The position numbers were made by a program, and so were the translations under genes. A stretch of 64,000 nucleotides of DNA, taken from contig JAKZAN010000012.1 of NCBI GenBank assembly GCA_023053545.1, forward strand, positions 68,001-132,000, read 5' to 3'. The notes under the pieces are model-generated. The model was not told the origin of the DNA. It saw only the letters and a program-made list of their open reading frames with translations, and searched no databases. Below are positions 55,760 through 64,000 of the stretch, piece after piece (position 1 is the stretch's first letter; each line of letters begins with the position of its first letter). The DNA comes from Lepidurus packardi (Eukaryota > Arthropoda > Branchiopoda > Notostraca > Triopsidae).

Positions 55760-57002
55760 ATCTAATGTAGATCATTAGCCAACTAAGAATCGCACTTGGT
55801 GTTGCGGTTATGCCTGAGCTGAGACGCGGTGCGTTATCTCACCTACCGCGAGATAAGCACCTACCGCGGTAATGCGAGGAATGTTCCAAAGCAAAGTGAA
55901 AAGTACAGCCTGAAATCCTCAGATTCTAGTAGTTTACTTGTAGCACCTACAATGACATCTTGGTATACGCATTACTAACGCGTTCTGTTTTGGGCAAACA
56001 GTCCCCATTAAGCCCTGACTCTTCAGGGGCTGGACATAAGTAAAGCAAGTAGTTTGAACTTTCATCAAGAAATTGGTTGGCCCTGAAAAGGGCCGTTGGG
56101 TTTTTCTTCCAGGCGAAAGCTCTTACTTGGAGCTAGTGTACAGCCTGAAATCCTCAGATTCTAGTAGTTTACTTGCTTTTTTTTTATAAATGAGTGTGGA
56201 CTAAAAATGATGTGATGAGCTAATAAACTTTCTTTTAGTTAGTTTGGGGTGACTGGTTATAAAGACGAACTACTGTTGTCAACTATATTCAACAACACCC
56301 TAGGGTGTGTTTCCACGGCCAACTCAGCACCGGGGTCGGGCTTAGTCAGCTCGCGTCCCAATTGGCATAAATACTACTACATGGAACTTTTCTAAGTCTT
56401 ACAGTGCAAAATCTTACATGTCGATAAACCTGGCTATTATGTATTCCACCCTCGCAATACAAACAGTAGGAAAATAAATCGACGAGAAAACGAGCAAAAG
56501 ATCTCTTGCATTATGATTCATGGACAACAGCACAATGTTTGAAACTTGGATGGGTGACCAGTTTCCGATCTCGATGGGTGACTAGTTTCCGATCTCGATG
56601 TACCGGCCAAGGATCCAGTGTTAGAAGGCTGTAAAATGACAGCAGATGTTTTCTTTCGTAGACTGTATTTCGAGCTTGCTTTTCAGATACCTTCTCAGAA
56701 TCATGTCCAGAAAAAGCAGCATTGTTTTGCACTTTCCAGTGCGCATCCTGTAAGTGGAACACGATCCGTGCAGTTGCACAGGCAGGACTCTGTGTATAAT
56801 ATATAGACTGAGTGCAAACAATATTGCACCAATACAGCAACATTGCACCAATATTTTAGCAAGTGGAACGCACTTTAACGGCTCAGAAAGAAAAGTCTAC
56901 AATTTCAGTGTATAAAAGAGTACTTGGTTGCAGAAGTCTTGGAATTGGCTGGCAATGCTGCCCGCGACAAAAAAAAATATTTCCGTCTGAGAAGACGAAA
57001 AA
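55642..57002. repeat. Short unit S11 (1,361 bp)
   Basis: Minority g at 56441 and minority t at 56791; matches S9. Confidence 0.95.
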
Positions 57003-57120
57003 GCCAACAGCACCCGGTGTTCCCAGGCGGTCACCCATCCAAGTACTGACCGGGCCCGACGCAGCTTGACTTCCAGGAGCTGACGAGTCTGGGTACATTC
57101 TGCGTGGTATGGCCGTTGGC
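57003..57120 (-). rRNA. 5S rRNA: 5S ribosomal RNA
   Basis: Reference sequence by eye; heads long unit L10. Confidence 0.96.
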
Positions 57121-57799
57121 ATCTAATGTAGATCATTAGCCAACTAAGAATCGCACTTGGTGTTGCGGTTATGCCTGAGCTGAGACGCGGTGCGTTATCT
57201 CACCTACCGCGAGATAAGCACCTACCGCGGTAATGCGAGGAATGTTCCAAAGCAAAGTGAAAAGTACAGCCTGAAATCCTCAGATTCTAGTAGTTTACTT
57301 GTAGCACCTACAATGACATCTTGGTATACGCATTACTAACGCGTTCTGTTTTGGGCAAACAGTCCCCATTAAGCCCTGACTCTTCAGGGGCTGAGCATTT
57401 TCAAAGATAGACGCGTGTTCAATATCGATTTTTCCCTTGTAGATGATCGACTATCATTTGCAACTGTTCAAAAATCTACGCCTTGAAGGAACACGATCAC
57501 GAATGGATGACACAGGCCGAAGGAATGCTATGAGTCCCGGCCTGACCCGCTCTTCGGCCTAACCCGTCCACCAACAACGCTTTTCGGGTTCTCAGACATG
57601 ACGACACTCGGGAGTAAAGTAGCGTACGGAATAGTCAAATGTGTGTGTATTCAAAATCTCTCCAGTGTCGATATTTAAAACAGCAACCTTAAAATTATCT
57701 GTTCGGAAAGACATAAGTAAAGCAAGTAGTTTGAACTTTCATCAAGAAATTGGTTGGCCCTGAAAAGGGCCGTTGGGTTTTTCTTCCAGGCGAAAGCTC

Positions 57800-58171
57800 T
57801 TACTTGGAGCTAGTGTACTTGGTGACGGCTTTAGTGCCTTCACTGACGGCATGCTTAGCCAACTCACCGGGCAGTAGCAGACGAACGGCCGTCTGGATTT
57901 CCCGACTGGTTATGGTCGAGCGTTTGTTGTAGTGGGCCAAACGGGAAGCTTCGGCCGCAATGCGCTCAAAAATGTCATTGACAAAGCTGTTCATGATACT
58001 CATGGCTTTGCTGGAAACGCCGGTGTCAGGGTGAACTTGTTTGAGCACTTTGTAAATGTAGATAGCATAGCTCTCCTTCCTGCGGCGCTTCTTCTTCTTG
58101 TCGGTCTTGGAAATGTTCTTCTGGGCCTTGCCCGCCTTCTTGGCTGCTTTACCGCTTGTCTTGGGAGGCAT
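57800..58171 (-). CDS. H2B: Histone H2B
   Basis: Identical protein to L1 H2B. Stem-loop at 57756-57771. Confidence 0.98.
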   Translation of the reverse strand: MPPKTSGKAAKKAGKAQKNISKTDKKKKRRRKESYAIYIYKVLKQVHPDTGVSSKAMSIMNSFVNDIFERIAAEASRLAHYNKRSTITSREIQTAVRLLLPGELAKHAVSEGTKAVTKYTSSK

Positions 58172-58405
58172 TGTGCACCACTGTTCGAGTCACAAATTCA
58201 CCGACCCCAATATATACTTCCCTGCAGCTCAGCCTGGTACACGGCAAGGAACTGCGCGACCGCTGATTGGGTGGAAGGGGGCCCAGCCGAGGTCCTGCCG
58301 GAGACCGGTGAGTCGCCTATGAAGCGTGGGTACTATGGAAAACATGACACTAGAAGACTTGGGCGAGCGAAACCCGTTCCCCCATTCTATTTCAATTTTT
58401 CAACC

Positions 58406-58780
58406 ATGTCTGGTCGCGGCAAAGGAGGCAAAGTTAAGGGCAAGTCCAAGTCGCGCTCCAACCGTGCCGGGCTTCAGTTCCCCGTCGGTCGCATCCATCG
58501 TTTGCTTCGCAAAGGCAATTATGCCGAGCGTGTCGGAGCTGGCGCACCCGTGTATTTGGCTGCTGTTATGGAGTACTTGGCTGCAGAAGTCTTGGAATTG
58601 GCTGGCAATGCTGCCCGCGACAACAAAAAGTCTCGTATTATTCCCCGTCACTTGCAGTTGGCCATCCGCAACGACGAAGAGTTAAACAAGCTCTTGTCCG
58701 GCGTTACCATTGCCCAAGGCGGAGTGCTCCCCAACATCCAAGCGGTGCTGCTGCCTAAGAAAACTGAAAAGAAAGCCTAA
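58406..58780 (+). CDS. H2A: Histone H2A
   Basis: Identical protein to L1 H2A. Stem-loop at 58802-58817. Confidence 0.98.
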   Translation: MSGRGKGGKVKGKSKSRSNRAGLQFPVGRIHRLLRKGNYAERVGAGAPVYLAAVMEYLAAEVLELAGNAARDNKKSRIIPRHLQLAIRNDEELNKLLSGVTIAQGGVLPNIQAVLLPKKTEKKA

Positions 58781-59519
58781 AAAGTTTCTTCTTTCCCCAA
58801 CGGCCCTTTTCAGGGCCACCATCTAACTTCCGAAAGTTATTGCCGGTTTGGCTCCTACTCTTTGCGCTTATTATTGACTCTTTGCGACTTATTATTCGAA
58901 TTTGACTCTTTGCGCTTATTATTCGAATCGAATTCGTGTTACATAAAATGAAAAAGAAGCAATTTCTCACACACCCTAAATAAGTACGCTTGTTTGTTGC
59001 GGTAATGCCTTGGCAAGCCGCTACGAGTCCCTAAGCAGAGTGTACTGCCTTCGAGTTCCGGCCTGAACCGTCAGGTAAACGGCGCTGTATAGCTTTTCTG
59101 GTTATCAGACAAGATAAAAGAAAACACGGAATAGCATAGAGTAGGAAGGAAGCCCGGCAGTAGCATACGAGTAAAGAGAGAAGCATACAAGAATAGAGTA
59201 GCACACGCAGGAGTTAAATACTTTACATGAAACAATTCCTCAACTGAATTGACTTTTAAAAACGACGAACCTCACAAAGACTACCAAAGAAAAAGCCCTT
59301 TTCTCCCCCTGATAACTACTATCGCAAACGCGGAGAAAAACGAATGAAAATGTATCCAGCAGTATGACTCGTTCGCGCCTGCTTGGGTGGTTTTCGATTT
59401 TGGACGCTACAGAAGCGTTTGCTTCTCCTATCAATAAACGCTGTCGTGGTTTTTAACTTTACAAAAGACGTGTTGGCCCTGAAAAGGGCCGTTGGTTTAT
59501 TGGCAAAAGTGCAACTTGC

Positions 59520-60035
<516 letters not shown>

Positions 60036-60147
60036 CTATCTTCCCATTGGTTGCACCTAGCCATCAGCCTTGCCGTCCGTCGGGCTAGATCAAATAGGAG
60101 TAGGGCTTTACAGAACAAGCACACACCGGCTTTTGTTCCGTTCTTAA

Positions 60148-60474
<327 letters not shown>

Positions 60475-61379
60475 AATTGGGTTTGTTTTTGCCGTCTGAC
60501 CCACCCCAACGGCCCTTTTCAGGGCCAACAATTGCGTCCCGAAAGCTTACAACTCAAAAGATATGGCTATTCATTAGAACATACTATTTCTGACCGTTTG
60601 TTATAAATCAGTGGAATTTATAACCGCCACCTAACCCCGAAAGCTGAGACTCTTAGCGTTGCTGCCCTTTTGTCCCATAAGCCGTCTGTTCGGTGCAGGC
60701 TCAGCACCGGGGTCGGGCTTAGTCAGCTCGCGTCCCAATTGGCATAAATACTACTACATGGAACTTTTCTAAGTCTTACAGTGCAAAATCTTACATGTCG
60801 ATAAACCTGGCTATTATTTATTCCACCCTCGCAATACAAACAGTAGGAAAATAAATCGACGAGAAAACGAGCAAAAGATCTCTTGCATTATGATTCATGG
60901 ACAACAGCACAATGTTTGAAACTTGGATGGGTGACCAGTTTCCGATCTCGATGGGTGACTAGTTTCCGATCTCGATGTACCGGCCAAGGATCCAGTGTTA
61001 GAAGGCTGTAAAATGACAGCAGATGTTTTCTTTCGTAGACTGTATTTCGAGCTTGCTTTTCAGATACCTTCTCAGAATCATGTCCAGAAAAAGCAGCATT
61101 GTTTTGCACTTTCCAGTGCGCATCCTGTAAGTGGAACACGATCCGTGCAGTTGCACAGGCAGGACTCAGTGTATAATATATAGACTGAGTGCAAACAATA
61201 TTGCACCAATACAGCAACATTGCACCAATATTTTAGCAAGTGGAACGCACTTTAACGGCTCAGAAAGAAAAGTCTACAATTTCAGTGTATAAAAGAGTAC
61301 TTGGTTGCAGAAGTCTTGGAATTGGCTGGCAATGCTGCCCGCGACAAAAAAAAATATTTCCGTCTGAGAAGACGAAAAA

Positions 61380-61497
61380 GCCAACAGCACCCGGTGTTCC
61401 CAGGCGGTCACCCATCCAAGTACTGACCGGGCCCGACGCAGCTTGACTTCCAGGAGCTGACGAGTCTGGGTACATTCTGCGTGGTATGGCCGTTGGC
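61380..61497 (-). rRNA. 5S rRNA: 5S ribosomal RNA
   Basis: Reference sequence by eye; heads short unit S12. Confidence 0.96.
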
Positions 61498-62740
61498 ATC
61501 TAATGTAGATCATTAGCCAACTAAGAATCGCACTTGGTGTTGCGGTTATGCCTGAGCTGAGACGCGGTGCGTTATCTCACCTACCGCGAGATAAGCACCT
61601 ACCGCGGTAATGCGAGGAATGTTCCAAAGCAAAGTGAAAAGTACAGCCTGAAATCCTCAGATTCTAGTAGTTTACTTGTAGCACCTACAATGACATCTTG
61701 GTATACGCATTACTAACGCGTTCTGTTTTGGGCAAACAGTCCCCATTAAGCCCTGACTCTTCAGGGGCTGGACATAAGTAAAGCAAGTAGTTTGAACTTT
61801 CATCAAGAAATTGGTTGGCCCTGAAAAGGGCCGTTGGGTTTTTCTTCCAGGCGAAAGCTCTTACTTGGAGCTAGTGTACAGCCTGAAATCCTCAGATTCT
61901 AGTAGTTTACTTGCTTTTTTTTTATAAATGAGTGTGGACTAAAAATGATGTGATGAGCTAATAAACTTTCTTTTAGTTAGTTTGGGGTGACTGGTTATAA
62001 AGACGAACTACTGTTGTCAACTATATTCAACAACACCCTAGGGTGTGTTTCCACGGCCAACTCAGCACCGGGGTCGGGCTTAGTCAGCTCGCGTCCCAAT
62101 TGGCATAAATACTACTACATGGAACTTTTCTAAGTCTTACAGTGCAAAATCTTACATGTCGATAAACCTGGCTATTATGTATTCCACCCTCGCAATACAA
62201 ACAGTAGGAAAATAAATCGACGAGAAAACGAGCAAAAGATCTCTTGCATTATGATTCATGGACAACAGCACAATGTTTGAAACTTGGATGGGTGACCAGT
62301 TTCCGATCTCGATGGGTGACTAGTTTCCGATCTCGATGTACCGGCCAAGGATCCAGTGTTAGAAGGCTGTAAAATGACAGCAGATGTTTTCTTTCGTAGA
62401 CTGTATTTCGAGCTTGCTTTTCAGATACCTTCTCAGAATCATGTCCAGAAAAAGCAGCATTGTTTTGCACTTTCCAGTGCGCATCCTGTAAGTGGAACAC
62501 GATCCGTGCAGTTGCACAGGCAGGACTCAGTGTATAATATATAGACTGAGTGCAAACAATATTGCACCAATACAGCAACATTGCACCAATATTTTAGCAA
62601 GTGGAACGCACTTTAACGGCTCAGAAAGAAAAGTCTACAATTTCAGTGTATAAAAGAGTACTTGGTTGCAGAAGTCTTGGAATTGGCTGGCAATGCTGCC
62701 CGCGACAAAAAAAAATATTTCCGTCTGAGAAGACGAAAAA
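61380..62740. repeat. Short unit S12 (1,361 bp)
   Basis: Minority g at 62179 with majority a at 62529. Confidence 0.95.
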
Positions 62741-62858
62741 GCCAACAGCACCCGGTGTTCCCAGGCGGTCACCCATCCAAGTACTGACCGGGCCCGACGC
62801 AGCTTGACTTCCAGGAGCTGACGAGTCTGGGTACATTCTGCGTGGTATGGCCGTTGGC
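62741..62858 (-). rRNA. 5S rRNA: 5S ribosomal RNA
   Basis: Reference sequence by eye; last 5S gene of the window. Confidence 0.96.
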
Positions 62859-63537
62859 ATCTAATGTAGATCATTAGCCAACTAAGAATCGCACTTGGTG
62901 TTGCGGTTATGCCTGAGCTGAGACGCGGTGCGTTATCTCACCTACCGCGAGATAAGCACCTACCGCGGTAATGCGAGGAATGTTCCAAAGCAAAGTGAAA
63001 AGTACAGCCTGAAATCCTCAGATTCTAGTAGTTTACTTGTAGCACCTACAATGACATCTTGGTATACGCATTACTAACGCGTTCTGTTTTGGGCAAACAG
63101 TCCCCATTAAGCCCTGACTCTTCAGGGGCTGAGCATTTTCAAAGATAGACGCGTGTTCAATATCGATTTTTCCCTTGTAGATGATCGACTATCATTTGCA
63201 ACTGTTCAAAAATCTACGCCTTGAAGGAACACGATCACGAATGGATGACACAGGCCGAAGGAATGCTATGAGTCCCGGCCTGACCCGCTCTTCGGCCTAA
63301 CCCGTCCACCAACAACGCTTTTCGGGTTCTCAGACATGACGACACTCGGGAGTAAAGTAGCGTACGGAATAGTCAAATGTGTGTGTATTCAAAATCTCTC
63401 CAGTGTCGATATTTAAAACAGCAACCTTAAAATTATCTGTTCGGAAAGACATAAGTAAAGCAAGTAGTTTGAACTTTCATCAAGAAATTGGTTGGCCCTG
63501 AAAAGGGCCGTTGGGTTTTTCTTCCAGGCGAAAGCTC

Positions 63538-63909
63538 TTACTTGGAGCTAGTGTACTTGGTGACGGCTTTAGTGCCTTCACTGACGGCATGCTTAGCCAA
63601 CTCACCGGGCAGTAGCAGACGAACGGCCGTCTGGATTTCCCGACTGGTTATGGTCGAGCGTTTGTTGTAGTGGGCCAAACGGGAAGCTTCGGCCGCAATG
63701 CGCTCAAAAATGTCATTGACAAAGCTGTTCATGATACTCATGGCTTTGCTGGAAACGCCGGTGTCAGGGTGAACTTGTTTGAGCACTTTGTAAATGTAGA
63801 TAGCATAGCTCTCCTTCCTGCGGCGCTTCTTCTTCTTGTCGGTCTTGGAAATGTTCTTCTGGGCCTTGCCCGCCTTCTTGGCTGCTTTACCGCTTGTCTT
63901 GGGAGGCAT
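63538..63909 (-). CDS. H2B: Histone H2B
   Basis: Identical protein to L1 H2B. Stem-loop at 63494-63509. Its H2A partner is beyond the window end. Confidence 0.98.
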   Translation of the reverse strand: MPPKTSGKAAKKAGKAQKNISKTDKKKKRRRKESYAIYIYKVLKQVHPDTGVSSKAMSIMNSFVNDIFERIAAEASRLAHYNKRSTITSREIQTAVRLLLPGELAKHAVSEGTKAVTKYTSSK

Positions 63910-64000
63910 TGTGCACCACTGTTCGAGTCACAAATTCACCGACCCCAATATATACTTCCCTGCAGCTCAGCCTGGTACACGGCAAGGAACTGCGCGACCG

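Larger units (their letters stand above)
62741..64000. repeat. Long unit L11, cut by window end
   Basis: Holds 5S, the 5S-H2B spacer, H2B and the first 91 bp of the H2B/H2A promoter, including TATATA (63949-63954). The rest of the unit lies outside. Confidence 0.95.

Overview
The window is a eukaryotic, almost certainly arthropod, tandem array in which replication-dependent core histone genes are interleaved with 5S rRNA genes. The genes are intronless. H4 begins MTGRGKGG, H2A ends [10 protein letters not shown], and H2B begins [19 protein letters not shown]; all three read like insect or crustacean histones. The genes end in the metazoan histone 3' stem-loop (GGCCCTTTTCAGGGCC) rather than depending on a poly(A) signal. 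Linkage of 5S rDNA to histone genes is known in several crustaceans and other invertebrates, so a crustacean is plausible, but the species cannot be read from the sequence. No H1 gene is present.

Two repeat units alternate, both starting here at a 5S gene on the minus strand. The long unit (4,377 bp) carries 5S(-), H2B(-), H2A(+), H3(-), H4(+). H2B/H2A and H3/H4 are divergent pairs with shared promoters. The short unit (1,361 bp) keeps the 5S gene and its flanks, but all histone genes are replaced by the last five codons and the 3' processing signal of H2B plus about 140 bp found only in short units. Order from left to right (S short, L long): S S L L L L L(deleted) S L(transposon) S L S S L S L(inverted insertion) S S S S L S L(cut by window end). 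This gives 23 5S genes, 11 intact and one broken H2B, 11 H2A, 10 H3 and 10 H4. Copies are almost identical, with only scattered single-base differences, as expected under unequal crossing-over and gene conversion.

Three long units are structurally unusual. The unit at 20368-24518 has lost 235 bp net, including half of the H3 stem-loop. The unit at 25880-31396 has H2B split by a 1,134-bp fold-back transposon with about 0.5-kb inverted arms and a 6-bp target duplication. The unit at 45595-51558 carries an extra inverted H2A-H2B block inserted exactly at the H2A start codon. This leaves one H2A promoter without a gene and one H2A gene without its promoter, and the inverted H2A copy is altered in the L1 loop. 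Several of these scars carry short templated duplications, suggesting a common end-joining repair process.

The four core histones are made together in S phase to package new DNA, and the 5S genes supply ribosomal 5S RNA through RNA polymerase III. The mixed array therefore juxtaposes Pol II histone genes and Pol III 5S genes in one homogenised locus.
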